From Lachnospiraceae bacterium (lineage in GTDB: Bacteria; Bacillota; Clostridia; Lachnospirales; Lachnospiraceae): DNA of 64,000 bases. A program made the position numbers and the translations under genes. The stretch is from contig JAEEYF010000041.1 in NCBI GenBank assembly GCA_016291655.1, forward strand, positions 1 to 64,000, in the 5' to 3' direction. A model generated the notes under the pieces. It was not told where the DNA came from. It ran no database searches and worked only from the letters and a program-made list of their open reading frames with translations. Positions 44,647 to 53,157 of the stretch are shown here, one piece after another (the stretch's first letter is position 1; each line of letters begins with the position of its first letter).

Positions 44647-45473
44647 TTCTTTTTCCCCTCTCTTAGTTTTCTTATTTCTTCCGCTTCCATATTAAAGAAG
44701 AATTCGTTTTTAAAGTAACTTCTGACCACATACTGTTTTTTACATTTAAAAGGGAACTCTGTGCCGGTCTCAAATGCCCCTGTATTTTCCCCCTCTTTCC
44801 ATTCTATAAAAAAGCCCCTGGTTCCTTCTTTAATTTGAAATTTCTCTCCGGGTTTTAATATATGAACGTCATTACCTAGATTATCTAACTGAATTGTCAC
44901 TTCTGTGATACCTTTTTTATCACAAACATCAGGCAGCACTACAATCTCATCCGTCTCATTCTGATCTATCCTCCATCTTCTCAGCGAAACACTATATTTT
45001 TTCCCATAATCATGATTCTCCTCAATAACTGAAAAAGTATATTCAAAGTCTGAAACGGTTTTAATGATATAGTCCATCTCAAACTCTTCCGTTACAGCGT
45101 CCTTTTCAAAAATTAGTCTGTCAAAAGAGCACGCTTCACTAATACTGCCATTTATAAAAACCGCCATGTATCTGGGCGTTTCTTTGAGCACCTTTGTATT
45201 ATCTATTATGATCTCATGTCTTTTCCCGTCATTTTCAAAAAATAATTTCCATGAGCTTACCCCCTTCTCCCTGTACGCATCCATATCTTTTCCGAATAAC
45301 AATGCCTTGACAAAAAAAGGTGCCTCGGATCCCTCCTCTAAATTAAACTCTTCTTTTTCATGAAGGAAAAATATACCGTCCTCCCACCCTTTGTTTTTAA
45401 AAGCAGAAGCAATAATAAAGCCAATAAGAGACAGGCTAAAAAAAGTTACGAACACATTCCTTGCTATTCTCAT
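44643..45473 (-). CDS. Membrane-anchored extracytoplasmic protein of the accessory cluster
   Basis: A 276-residue protein, not recognised. A single helix (about 6-26) anchors a large outside region, mostly beta-like and acidic, with no obvious repeats. The ATG at 45473 overlaps the permease stop (ATGA) and has GAAGGTGAAGG upstream; the longer frame is internal to the permease gene. Position between permease and ATPase suggests a dedicated accessory subunit, as seen for adaptor proteins of MacB-like or lantibiotic-immunity transporters. That role is inference. Confidence 0.7.
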   Translation of the reverse strand: MRIARNVFVTFFSLSLIGFIIASAFKNKGWEDGIFFLHEKEEFNLEEGSEAPFFVKALLFGKDMDAYREKGVSSWKLFFENDGKRHEIIIDNTKVLKETPRYMAVFINGSISEACSFDRLIFEKDAVTEEFEMDYIIKTVSDFEYTFSVIEENHDYGKKYSVSLRRWRIDQNETDEIVVLPDVCDKKGITEVTIQLDNLGNDVHILKPGEKFQIKEGTRGFFIEWKEGENTGAFETGTEFPFKCKKQYVVRSYFKNEFFFNMEAEEIRKLREGKKK

Positions 45474-46744
45474 TCCTTCACCTTCCTCCCATAGCAGGTC
45501 ATCCCATAGAAACACAGCCCCGACAACAAAATGCCGCTCCAGCATATTAAAGAAGCCTTAACATAATAATCGATCGGAAGAAACAGATCGGTAACATTTT
45601 GAAATTCCGGTGTACCGTACAAAAAAAGCATGCCTATAAAAACAGTCAATAAGAATGAAACCAAAAGGCCAATGATCCAGCCCGGCAATCCATATCCGAT
45701 GCATTCAGCCAAAACTATCCTGCTTATACGTGTTTTTTTCATTCCCAAACATTCCAATAGTTCCCATGTATTCCTTTGCTCGTATATATTACGGTACAGA
45801 GCAGACGCCATCATCAGCATCGTAGCTATAATAGCCAAGCCTCCCATGATCAGCATACTTCTTGCCCAGATCGTCATGATAAGCTGCTCGCTGATCAGGC
45901 CCCAGGTACCTGATTGCGGACAAATTCCGTATTCTCGCCTGATCCCGTATAAAAATCCTTCAAGATCGTCTGTTTCTTTTAAAATGACCAAGACAGATGT
46001 ACCGTTTGTATTAAGCATCGCCGAATTGATCTGTTTCAGTGCATCCGATGATACGATAAGATCTTCTGTGTACGGGATTCCGTAGCTATACTCTCTATTC
46101 CATAATTGATCGGACAACCATTTGTCATATACTCCGACGATCAGCGCCTCTGTCTCCTTCCCTTCACGTCTCAATTTGATCTTTTCACCGACAGCTTCCT
46201 CAGGGGTAATTCCCAACGCTTCGGTAACCAAGCTGCTCACCATCGCGGCATTTTCTTCTCCTTTATTGAATATCCTTCCGCTGATGATCGGTTTTTTGTT
46301 CATGTCTGTCACTTCCTTGACATAAGCCGAAGGAAAAACAGATTCATTTGTATCGATAAATTTGGGTTCTGCAAACAGTTCAACTCTGTTAAACCATTCT
46401 ATTTCCGAGTCACAATCATAGGAAATGATCATCTCATCTATCCTGTCATCCTCACGAAGACTTTCAATCAAGTTCAATGGTATTCTCTGCTCGGTTTTAT
46501 AGTATGTATGGAGGTTATTATCCAATAAACTGATCCTAATGTCGAATCCCTTTATCAGGTCCCTGTCCCCCTGCTTATTATAGACTGTTTCTCCCTCTTC
46601 CGCAGTTTTATCAAACGTCTTATTGGCCCAGTCAAAATAGGCGGAAGCTATCAGCATGGTAAACGAAATAATAATTCCGATCACTACGCTGACAACTCTT
46701 CCCTTATTATCTTTAATTTTCTTATATGCTATCCAAGCTTCCAT
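45470..46744 (-). CDS. FtsX/MacB-like ABC permease
   Basis: A 424-residue permease with one N-terminal helix (about 18-38), a 210-residue extracytoplasmic domain with MacB periplasmic core features (SGRIFNKGEENAAMVSSLVTEALG in part; EALIVGVYDKW), and three C-terminal helices (around 285-312, 335-362, 390-412), including the coupling region EQRNTWELLECLGMKKTRISRIVLAE (in part), typical of FtsX permeases. The ATG at 46744 is 5 bases after GAGG; the GTG two codons earlier lies within the SD. First of four coupled genes. Confidence 0.85.
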   Translation of the reverse strand: MEAWIAYKKIKDNKGRVVSVVIGIIISFTMLIASAYFDWANKTFDKTAEEGETVYNKQGDRDLIKGFDIRISLLDNNLHTYYKTEQRIPLNLIESLREDDRIDEMIISYDCDSEIEWFNRVELFAEPKFIDTNESVFPSAYVKEVTDMNKKPIISGRIFNKGEENAAMVSSLVTEALGITPEEAVGEKIKLRREGKETEALIVGVYDKWLSDQLWNREYSYGIPYTEDLIVSSDALKQINSAMLNTNGTSVLVILKETDDLEGFLYGIRREYGICPQSGTWGLISEQLIMTIWARSMLIMGGLAIIATMLMMASALYRNIYEQRNTWELLECLGMKKTRISRIVLAECIGYGLPGWIIGLLVSFLLTVFIGMLFLYGTPEFQNVTDLFLPIDYYVKASLICWSGILLSGLCFYGMTCYGRKVKE

Positions 46745-46799
46745 AATCACCTCAAGATCGGCAGGTTGATGATACTAATTTATTTATCGTTGATCAAAA

Positions 46800-46816
46800 A
46801 TTCATTGCTTATGAAT
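46800..46816 (-). terminator. Weak intercistronic terminator after the exported-protein gene
   Basis: 6-bp stem ATTCAT/ATGAAT (46800-46805, 46811-46816) followed on minus by TTTTTG, 2 bases past the stop at 46819. Likely partial termination, keeping exported protein above transporter level. Confidence 0.4.
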
Positions 46817-46818
46817 CA

Positions 46819-47511
46819 TCATATTATCCGACCATAATACGGATTCACGTGTGATGCTTCATCACGATATCCATATGTCGTTTCTGTTATGACATATATT
46901 GTTCCGCTATATAATAATTTTTTTGTAGACTGACCCAAGTTTGCTTTAGCCTTTGTCTCTGTAACATGGGCACCAACCACTTTGGTAACCGTATCGTAGC
47001 TGTCCTCATGTCCCACTGATTTATTTGTTGTCTCTGTTTGGATCAATCTAACCCATTCGGTACCCGGACTCAATGTTATCTTTAATTTCGTTCCTGTCTT
47101 CGTGCTGTCAGATGAACTCCATTCATGGCTAAACCCGCCTTTTAAATCGATAAGTTTTATTTTACCTTCCAATGATAAAGAAACATCTGTTTTGGTTCCT
47201 TCGGTATGTGTGCAGCTCATCTCATATTCTCGTTCTATTGTTAAATAAGAGAGTTTTGTCCAATCCAATATAGGTGTCTCACGATAAGAAGTGCTTGTAG
47301 TTTCATATGCTTCATATGTTTCATTATGCTGATATGCAAACCAGAAAAGATTCTTCTCCCAATAAATGGGTCCCTGTACAATCAGAGCCATATTATCTTT
47401 GTTTTTGAAATCTTGCTTATCTGTCCCAACTATACCGATGTACGCCATTAGTGAGCTTATGAGCAATGCAAACACAAGTACGACACTTTTAATTCTTTTG
47501 TTACTTTTCAT
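46819..47511 (-). CDS. Small exported beta-rich protein of the accessory cluster
   Basis: A 230-residue protein from the ATG at 47511 (GGGAGG 6 bases upstream). Basic start and hydrophobic core (about 8-28) form a signal peptide or anchor. The mature part is rich in Ser/Thr in alternating patterns (TEGTKTDVSLSLEGKIKL, WSSSDSTKTGTKLKITL, SPGTEWVRLIQTETTN), suggesting long amphipathic beta strands like those of aerolysin/ETX-MTX2-type pore formers; no similarity can be confirmed without a search. Tyr- and Thr-rich C-terminus. Own promoter at 47551-47579. Candidate cargo or effector of the adjacent transporter. Confidence 0.65.
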   Translation of the reverse strand: MKSNKRIKSVVLVFALLISSLMAYIGIVGTDKQDFKNKDNMALIVQGPIYWEKNLFWFAYQHNETYEAYETTSTSYRETPILDWTKLSYLTIEREYEMSCTHTEGTKTDVSLSLEGKIKLIDLKGGFSHEWSSSDSTKTGTKLKITLSPGTEWVRLIQTETTNKSVGHEDSYDTVTKVVGAHVTETKAKANLGQSTKKLLYSGTIYVITETTYGYRDEASHVNPYYGRII

Positions 47512-47550
47512 AAAAAACCTCCCTAAACCATCAACCTGCTCTATATTCAA

Positions 47551-47579
47551 AGTATAATAACATACAAAAATAGACACAA
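47551..47579 (-). promoter_or_regulatory. Promoter of the exported beta-rich protein and transporter operon
   Basis: TTGTGT (complement of 47574-47579), 17-base spacer, TATACT (complement of 47551-47556), in the 152-base gap after the regulator; TTGTCA lies 7 bases further upstream as an alternative -35. Confidence 0.55.
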
Positions 47580-47663
47580 GTGACAAAGTGCTAAAATCCA
47601 ACAAATCCTAATTACATGTATAATTCTTTATATTTTTTTCGTTCAGGCACAGACATCGCTAAT

Positions 47664-48776
47664 TCAACGATAAACTTTTAACGCATTTAAAATATCATAA
47701 ACTATTGCCTTCTGAGTTTTATTTTTATTGTTTTCAATTCTCATAATCGTTTTTTCAGAGCAATTTGCTTTATGAGCCAAATCCGCTCTGCTTAATCCAA
47801 GTATTGTTCTTCTACATTTTACAAATTCCCCAAGACTGTAAACTATAGAATTCCTATAGATATAATCATTATATATCATATTATCATCAATTCCATAAAT
47901 ACCATATAATTCTTTAAACAACATACAACATTCCTGATATTTGTTATGTTTCCCATCATAAACCGACGCATGTTTTACCCCTCCCTCCAGCAGTTCAATT
48001 ATATAGTAATGATTACCGGTATATGATAGGTACAATAGAGCCTTGTCAATATAATTTATGATTTTCTCTCTATATATGCTTTGATTACTATTTTTAAGCA
48101 AGAGCTCCGCAACTCTGTAATAAAGATATGCTCCGGGTGGATAACACTTTGCCTTTAATATCAAATCTATTTTTTTTGCTTCAATGTCTTCAAGCAAAAA
48201 TTCATATTCTGCCAAAATCGATTTCAAATATAAAATATCATCTTGCCGTATTAAAGCCTTTGTAAAAAGGTAATGAAACAATAAAAAATATTCAACATGT
48301 GAAAATAAATAGGATTTTCTATTTTTTAAATCATTGAGATCGATTGTACACATACAGGCTTTTTTGAACATGTCATAAACTTCATATACACTTCTTTTTT
48401 GTTCAAAAAAAAGTCGACCTTTAATGTCATACAGACATTGAAGTTCAACTTTATTAATATTTAAATTATTAAAATAAGAATCCAGTACTTCCTGAACGCC
48501 TTTATAGTCCTTCTTTTTTAACCTATCAAATAGATCAATTCTATTTAAAAACCTGTCATATTCCTCTGAAGATAATAAATCCATGAAATCATCAGACGAA
48601 ACGCCCAACCTGCTCAGAATGATATTGCGCCCAAGATAATCAGGCAGATACTTACCTTTTTCAATCTGCGACATCATACCAACAGTATATAGACCTTTAG
48701 ACAGTTCTTTCAACGAGACACATTTTCTTTTTCGACATGAGCCCAACAAAGCATGAAAATCAACAATATTCCCCAT
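47664..48776 (-). CDS. Regulator with N- and C-terminal helix-turn-helix domains around helical repeats
   Basis: A 370-residue protein. An XRE/Cro-type HTH occupies about residues 7-60 (ALLGSCRKRKCVSLKELSKGL and GMMSQIEKGKYLP). The middle (about 65-300) is helical and TPR-like, as in Rgg/PlcR-type peptide-responsive regulators. A second complete HTH lies at about 312-368 (SLGEFVKCRRTILGLSRADLAHKANCSEKTIMRIENN in part). Two DNA-binding heads on one chain are unusual. The gene is conspicuously AT-rich with Ile/Lys/Tyr/Asn-rich coding, pointing to acquisition. SD AGGAGGGGG. Probably controls the downstream cluster. Confidence 0.82.
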   Translation of the reverse strand: MGNIVDFHALLGSCRKRKCVSLKELSKGLYTVGMMSQIEKGKYLPDYLGRNIILSRLGVSSDDFMDLLSSEEYDRFLNRIDLFDRLKKKDYKGVQEVLDSYFNNLNINKVELQCLYDIKGRLFFEQKRSVYEVYDMFKKACMCTIDLNDLKNRKSYLFSHVEYFLLFHYLFTKALIRQDDILYLKSILAEYEFLLEDIEAKKIDLILKAKCYPPGAYLYYRVAELLLKNSNQSIYREKIINYIDKALLYLSYTGNHYYIIELLEGGVKHASVYDGKHNKYQECCMLFKELYGIYGIDDNMIYNDYIYRNSIVYSLGEFVKCRRTILGLSRADLAHKANCSEKTIMRIENNKNKTQKAIVYDILNALKVYR

Positions 48777-48796
48777 AACCCCCTCCTAACTATACT

Positions 48797-48907
48797 TTAC
48801 CCCTTGATACAACAGCTCCGCTCCGGTCCGCGCTTAACACATGCCACCGACATGTAGCGCCCCCTGCCGAAAACATAGCTTTTCGTCCAAGGGTCGATTA
48901 ACTTCAT
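48797..48907 (-). CDS. Candidate 36-codon Cys-containing peptide or structured leader
   Basis: Between the ssrA terminator and the regulator lies a GC-rich island unlike its AT-rich surroundings. It has a 36-codon frame starting MKLIDPWTKSYVFG and ending with three cysteines (VACVKRGPERSCCIKG). The first ATG has a poor SD; an internal ATG at 48853 (18 codons) is preceded by AGGGGG. The same bases contain short inverted repeats (CGAAAA/TTTTCG, ACATG/CATGT), so a structured RNA or dispersed repeat is equally possible. Confidence 0.3.
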   Translation of the reverse strand: MKLIDPWTKSYVFGRGRYMSVACVKRGPERSCCIKG

Positions 48908-48914
48908 ATTCTTT

Positions 48915-48952
48915 AAAACACATAGCCACACCTTTGTGTGGCTATGTGTTTT
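48915..48952 (-). terminator. Terminator of ssrA
   Basis: Perfect 17-bp stem (48915-48931, 48936-48952), loop 4, with T-rich ends on both strands, 2 bases beyond the tmRNA 3' end. Confidence 0.95.
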
Positions 48953-48954
48953 AA

Positions 48955-49304
48955 TGGACCTGAGGGGAGTCGAACCCCTGTCCGAAAACCTATCCGCTAC
49001 AGCTTCTTCCATCACAGTCTGCTATATCGCTTTCGCCATTCCCTTATTATTAAGCAAACAGACGCGCTTAATAACTCGGTAGCTTCATGATACGCCCGCG
49101 CGGGCAAAGCTTACCGCGTGTCGTTTCCTACAAGGATGACGCCGGTTACGCTATGTGTAGGTGCATATCGGCCGACGCGTTGCCCTTAGGCAGCGAGTGC
49201 TAAATTATCGTTAGCGTTTAATTTTAAGTTGGTGTTTTATCGTGGCTCGCCTCCACGGATGGCTACCATAGGTTCAAAATCCCCGTCGAAACCGGAACAA
49301 GCCC
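48955..49304 (-). ncRNA. ssrA: tmRNA
   Basis: A 350-base tmRNA rescuing stalled ribosomes. The 5' end GGGCTTGTTCCGG runs into the conserved TTTCGACGGGG; the 3' end has the T-arm GGTTCGACTCCCC and acceptor CAGGTCCA, which pairs with GGGCUUG with two G-U wobbles; CCA is not encoded. The tag frame ends Ala-Asn-Asp-Asn-Leu-Ala-Leu-Ala-Ala-stop (complement of 49186-49215). Pseudoknot-like GC-rich regions follow the tag. Consensus promoter upstream, strong terminator downstream, smpB and rnr nearby. Confidence 0.97.
49186..49215 (-). other. tmRNA tag-peptide reading frame end
   Basis: Codons for ANDNLALAA followed by TAA, the hydrophobic LALAA ending recognised by ClpXP-type proteases. The resume codon cannot be fixed with certainty; GCT at 49213-49215 (complement) is favoured. 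Confidence 0.8.
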
Positions 49305-49318
49305 TAAAGTATGTTTGT

Positions 49319-49347
49319 ATTATAATAAACCACATGCCCGATTGCAA
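49319..49347 (-). promoter_or_regulatory. Promoter of ssrA
   Basis: TTGCAA (complement of 49342-49347), 17-base spacer, TATAAT (complement of 49319-49324), 15 bases upstream of the mature 5' end. Confidence 0.85.
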
Positions 49348-49420
49348 GCAAAATGATTATATAAACGCATTTATATAACTCGTGAACCCCTGTATTTTAG
49401 GGATTCTCGAGAAATGAGAA

Positions 49421-50512
49421 TCAATTCTTGAATACCCAGGTTTTTTGTACCCTGAAACTGATAAAAAACAGTGCCGTATCAACCACAGCCTTACAAAACG
49501 TTCTCAAAACACTGCCCTCTCCGAAAAGATTCGAGATCAGATAGACAAGCAATGCGGAAACACAAAGCTGGATGATCGCAAGAGCATAATATTTTTGGAT
49601 CGTGTTTTTAGCCTCCGATCTGAAAACTATATGCTTGTTGACCTTATAGTTCATAAACGAAGAAACTATTCGAGCTCCGGCTGTAGAGAGGAACACAACA
49701 ACCAGCCCCGCCGAAAAGCTTTTACCAAGCAGGGAAAGGTTTCCTGTTATCACCCTTGACAATATAAGATTCAAAACAAAAAACAACGCAAGATCGATCA
49801 AAGTAGACGCAAGCGACGAGAAAACGTACTTGAATATGATCTTATATATCTTAAAGCTGTCCCTGAAGGGATGGAAATGAGAAGTCGAATTCTCCTTATC
49901 CTCATAGATGGTCCTGATCTTAACCTCCGAAAAAGGGATCGATGCGGAATGCATCTCAAGTAACATGTTTGTCTCAAACTCGAACCTGTCGCCTTCGGTT
50001 TTGCAAAGGAAAGGCAGCACATCCATAGGAAAGGCTCTAAGACCTGTTTGTGTATCCGAGATCTTGATCCCGCACAGCGCTCCGAAAACGAATTTCGTAA
50101 TATTGTTCCCGGCCTTTGATTTCCAAGGTACCTGCGGTTCGGAAAAATCTCTGCAGCCGAGAACTGTGATGCCTCTTTCAATCATGGCTTCCGCGCACGC
50201 TTTGATATCGTCGGGATGATGCTGGTTGTCTCCGTCGACAGTTACAACACCCGCAGCGTCTTTACGATTCTCCAAAACCCATTTCATGGCTGTTTTTAAA
50301 GACCTGCCCTTGCCCATGTTCACATCATGTTTGAGGACTACCACTCCGGGCTTTTTCGCTGCTGTTTCAAAGGGTTCCGAATGCTCCTTATCGCTACCGT
50401 CGTTTACGACAACTATAGTTTTGAATCCTCTTTCCATACATCCGTCAACCACAAGATTCATCCTGTAGTCCGGATCAAGGGAGGGTAGGATTACTACAAC
50501 ATTATCAACCAT
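49421..50512 (-). CDS. Family 2 glycosyltransferase fused to a GtrA domain
   Basis: A 363-residue protein. Residues 1-225 are a GT2 (dolichol-phosphate mannosyltransferase-like) domain: VVVNDGSD, a DGDNQHHP metal site (DxD equivalent) and TQTGLRAFP. Residues about 235-360 hold four helices of a GtrA domain ending RVQKTWVFKN. Such fusions load a sugar onto polyprenyl phosphate and may flip it for wall or teichoic-acid decoration. The ATG at 50512 has GAGG upstream and lies 10 bases past the smpB stop, inserted between smpB and ssrA. Confidence 0.88.
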   Translation of the reverse strand: MVDNVVVILPSLDPDYRMNLVVDGCMERGFKTIVVVNDGSDKEHSEPFETAAKKPGVVVLKHDVNMGKGRSLKTAMKWVLENRKDAAGVVTVDGDNQHHPDDIKACAEAMIERGITVLGCRDFSEPQVPWKSKAGNNITKFVFGALCGIKISDTQTGLRAFPMDVLPFLCKTEGDRFEFETNMLLEMHSASIPFSEVKIRTIYEDKENSTSHFHPFRDSFKIYKIIFKYVFSSLASTLIDLALFFVLNLILSRVITGNLSLLGKSFSAGLVVVFLSTAGARIVSSFMNYKVNKHIVFRSEAKNTIQKYYALAIIQLCVSALLVYLISNLFGEGSVLRTFCKAVVDTALFFISFRVQKTWVFKN

Positions 50513-50522
50513 GCCTGTTACC

Positions 50523-50987
50523 TCAGATCCTAATCTTGAAATTCCTCTCCATTTCACGGTTCAGTTCTTTCTTCGCCGTGGTTTCTCTCTTATCGTAATT
50601 CTTTTTACCTCTTGCAAGACCGACCTCAACCTTGACACGGCCTTCTTTGATATAAACCTGAAGAGGTACCAGAGTATAGCCCTTTTCCTTGATCTGTCCG
50701 AGCAGTTTCATTATCTCCCTCTTATGCATAAGGAGTTTCTTCGGCCTAAGGGGATCTTTGTTAAAAATGTTTCCCTGTTCATAGGGTGTAACATGCATTC
50801 CGTAGACAAAGACCTCTCCGTTGTCTATCCGGATGAAAGCTTCCTTGATCGAAACCTTTCCCTGTCGGATGGATTTCACTTCCGTGCCGAACAATTCTAT
50901 GCCCGCTTCGTACTTTTCCTCTATAAAATAGTCAAAATATGCTTTTTTATTGTTTGCTTCCAACAGGAAGCTTCGTTTGTCTGCCAT
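50523..50987 (-). CDS. smpB: SsrA-binding protein
   Basis: A 154-residue SmpB, the usual length, which carries tmRNA to stalled ribosomes. Landmarks: [38 protein letters not shown], and the C-terminal [20 protein letters not shown] (each in part) that forms the decoding-site helix. It follows rnr by 22 bases and precedes ssrA by about 1.2 kb, the classic secG-rnr-smpB-ssrA order. Confidence 0.97.
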   Translation of the reverse strand: MADKRSFLLEANNKKAYFDYFIEEKYEAGIELFGTEVKSIRQGKVSIKEAFIRIDNGEVFVYGMHVTPYEQGNIFNKDPLRPKKLLMHKREIMKLLGQIKEKGYTLVPLQVYIKEGRVKVEVGLARGKKNYDKRETTAKKELNREMERNFKIRI

Positions 50988-51009
50988 AACCGGTCTCCGG
51001 GAGTTCTCC

Positions 51010-53070
51010 TCACTCGCCTGTATTCTCGGTGAGTTCCTTGAATTTATTCTCTCCTATTATGCAAAAATCGATGGTTTTCAACAGTTTGTCCGCATTGACG
51101 ACCTGTATGTACAACTTTTGCCCGAGAGCATATGTCTTGTGTTTTCTTTCGCCTGTAAGCACCATTCTTTCAGCATCGAAAACATAGTAATCGTCCTTCA
51201 TATTGGCAAGGCTTACCATACCTTCGATCGTGTTGGGAAGTTCTATATAGATCCCCCAGTTTGTGAGTCCCGAAATAACGCCTTCAAAGGCCTCTCCTAT
51301 GTGCTGCTGCATAAATTCTATATGCTTCAGCCTTACGATCTCCCTTTCGGCGGTTTCCGCATTTCTTTCCGCAGAACTGGTACTCTTTGCCACGTTTTCC
51401 AAAATAGAATTATAATGCATTTTCCTGTTATCATCAAGGCGACCGTTCAAGTTTTCTTTGATAATTCTGTGAATTTGAAGGTCGGGATAACGCCGGATGG
51501 GACTTGTAAAATGACAATAGTATTTGCAGGCAAGTCCGAAATGTCCCTCGCATTCCGCGGAATAACGCGCCTGGCGCATGGAGCGAAGCGTTAATCTTGA
51601 GATAAGCGCTTCTTCTTCCTTTCCTTTGATGCCTGCAAGCATCTTCTGTAATTCCTTGGGATGGACTTCCGTTTTGTTGCCCTTGAGCACAAGGCCGAAG
51701 TTTCTCACAAAGATCAAAAGCTTGCTGATCTTCTCCTCGTCCGGCTTCTCGTGAACTCTGTACAGAAAAGGAATCTCCTGCCAGTAAAAGTCTTCCGCAA
51801 CGGTTTCATTCGCCGCAAGCATGAAGTCCTCAATGATCTTTGAAGCATCGTTTCGTTCCTCGGGTCCGACATATACAGGCATATCGTTTTCGTCCAGCTC
51901 AACCTTGCTGTCTGAAAAATCAAAATCCACCGCTCCTCTTTGCATACGGTTTGCGCGCAGCTTGTCCGAAAGTTCCTTCATCAGTAAAAACATCGGGATC
52001 AGTTCACCGTATTCAGCCTTAAGTTCCTTTTGACGCTGCTTGTTCTTTGCTTTGTCCTTAAAGACCTCAAGTATCTCCGCCACCGCATCATAGGTCATTC
52101 TGCGAGTTACGTTGATAAGGCTTTCGGTGATCCTGTGCCCTGCTATATGACCGTTATCATCAATGTCCATTACACATGAGAGCGCAAGCCTGTCCTCCCC
52201 TTGATTCAGAGAACATATGCCATTAGACAATCTGTGGGGAAGCATGGGAACAACTTTATTGATGAGATACACGCTGGTACCTCTGTCCAACGCGCTCTTA
52301 TCCAAAGGTGAACCTTCTTTCACATAATGGGAAACATCCGCGATATGAACCGAAAGTCTGTATCCGTTTTCGGTCCTGACAACACTTACCGCATCATCCA
52401 GATCCTTTGCATCCGCCCCATCTATCGTGACGATCGTCTCACCTCTGTAATCAACCCTGTCCTTTTTCTCTTCTTCCAAAACCTCTGTGGGAATGTTATC
52501 TGTTTCATCCTTAACTTCCATCGAAAACTCGGGATAAATGTTAAACTCCCTCAGCACCGCCTTCATATCCGTATGCGGATCGTCGATGTGCCCCAGTATC
52601 TCGGTGACACGCCCCTCCGGGTTTTTCTTTTTTGTACCGTAATCGGTGATCCGCACATATACCTTCTGTCCGTCCACGGCTCCCTTGGTATGTTCCTTTT
52701 GGATAAAGATGTCCTCTTCCATGCCTCTGTCATCGGGAACAACAAAACCGAAATTTTTACTTTTTGAAAAAGTTCCGATCAGATACTCGGTATTTCTTTT
52801 GATTATCTTTTCGACAACGCCCTCCGCTTTTCGATCTCCCGATTTCTCACGGGTGATCCTGACAACCACCTCATCTCCGTTCCAGGCGTTTTTCTTTTCT
52901 GATGCCGGGATAAAGACCTCTTCCCCCGCCTCTCCGTTTTCATCAAGGAGCGCAGCAAATCCGAAGCCTTTGGCTGTTGAACGAAAGATTGCCGGAGCAA
53001 GCTTTGTCTCTTCCTTCTTTTTAACCTTTATATTCTTTTCCTTCTTCTTTTCTATCTTAAAATATTTCAT
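51010..53070 (-). CDS. rnr: Ribonuclease R
   Basis: A 686-residue 3'-5' exoribonuclease. Order: basic N-terminus ([14 protein letters not shown]), two cold-shock domains (about 30-180), RNB catalytic domain with [16 protein letters not shown] (Asp cluster, near 240) and [16 protein letters not shown], and a C-terminal S1 domain ([20 protein letters not shown] in part). It degrades structured RNA and tmRNA-tagged messages. The ATG at 53070 has GGAGTGG upstream; the longer frame lacks an SD. Confidence 0.96.
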   Translation of the reverse strand: MKYFKIEKKKEKNIKVKKKEETKLAPAIFRSTAKGFGFAALLDENGEAGEEVFIPASEKKNAWNGDEVVVRITREKSGDRKAEGVVEKIIKRNTEYLIGTFSKSKNFGFVVPDDRGMEEDIFIQKEHTKGAVDGQKVYVRITDYGTKKKNPEGRVTEILGHIDDPHTDMKAVLREFNIYPEFSMEVKDETDNIPTEVLEEEKKDRVDYRGETIVTIDGADAKDLDDAVSVVRTENGYRLSVHIADVSHYVKEGSPLDKSALDRGTSVYLINKVVPMLPHRLSNGICSLNQGEDRLALSCVMDIDDNGHIAGHRITESLINVTRRMTYDAVAEILEVFKDKAKNKQRQKELKAEYGELIPMFLLMKELSDKLRANRMQRGAVDFDFSDSKVELDENDMPVYVGPEERNDASKIIEDFMLAANETVAEDFYWQEIPFLYRVHEKPDEEKISKLLIFVRNFGLVLKGNKTEVHPKELQKMLAGIKGKEEEALISRLTLRSMRQARYSAECEGHFGLACKYYCHFTSPIRRYPDLQIHRIIKENLNGRLDDNRKMHYNSILENVAKSTSSAERNAETAEREIVRLKHIEFMQQHIGEAFEGVISGLTNWGIYIELPNTIEGMVSLANMKDDYYVFDAERMVLTGERKHKTYALGQKLYIQVVNADKLLKTIDFCIIGENKFKELTENTGE

Positions 53071-53113
53071 TTCCACTCCGGGTATCAAACAGTACTTAAT
53101 TGCGAAAAAATAA

Positions 53114-53138
53114 GGGGCATGCACATGATGCACGCCCC
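53114..53138 (-). terminator. Terminator between secG and rnr
   Basis: Stem GGGGCATGCA/TGCACGCCCC (53114-53123, 53129-53138; one G-U) followed on minus by TTATTTTTT. Some readthrough is needed to express rnr, or rnr has its own start nearby. Confidence 0.8.
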
Positions 53139-53157
53139 CGAAGATCTGACTTTTCTT

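Noticed and set aside
47599..47640. 14-codon frame MSVPERKKYKELYM as a pheromone precursor
   Set aside because: No ribosome binding site, no signal sequence, and it lies upstream of the mapped promoter boxes of the exported-protein gene.
48797..49015. 72-residue frame running from inside ssrA to the regulator
   Set aside because: Its first half is the tmRNA T-arm and terminator; only the final 36 codons are outside RNA structure and are listed as a low-confidence candidate.
49402..49422. GATTCTC/GAGAATC inverted repeat as terminator of the glycosyltransferase gene
   Set aside because: It overlaps the stop codon region and lacks a T-run.
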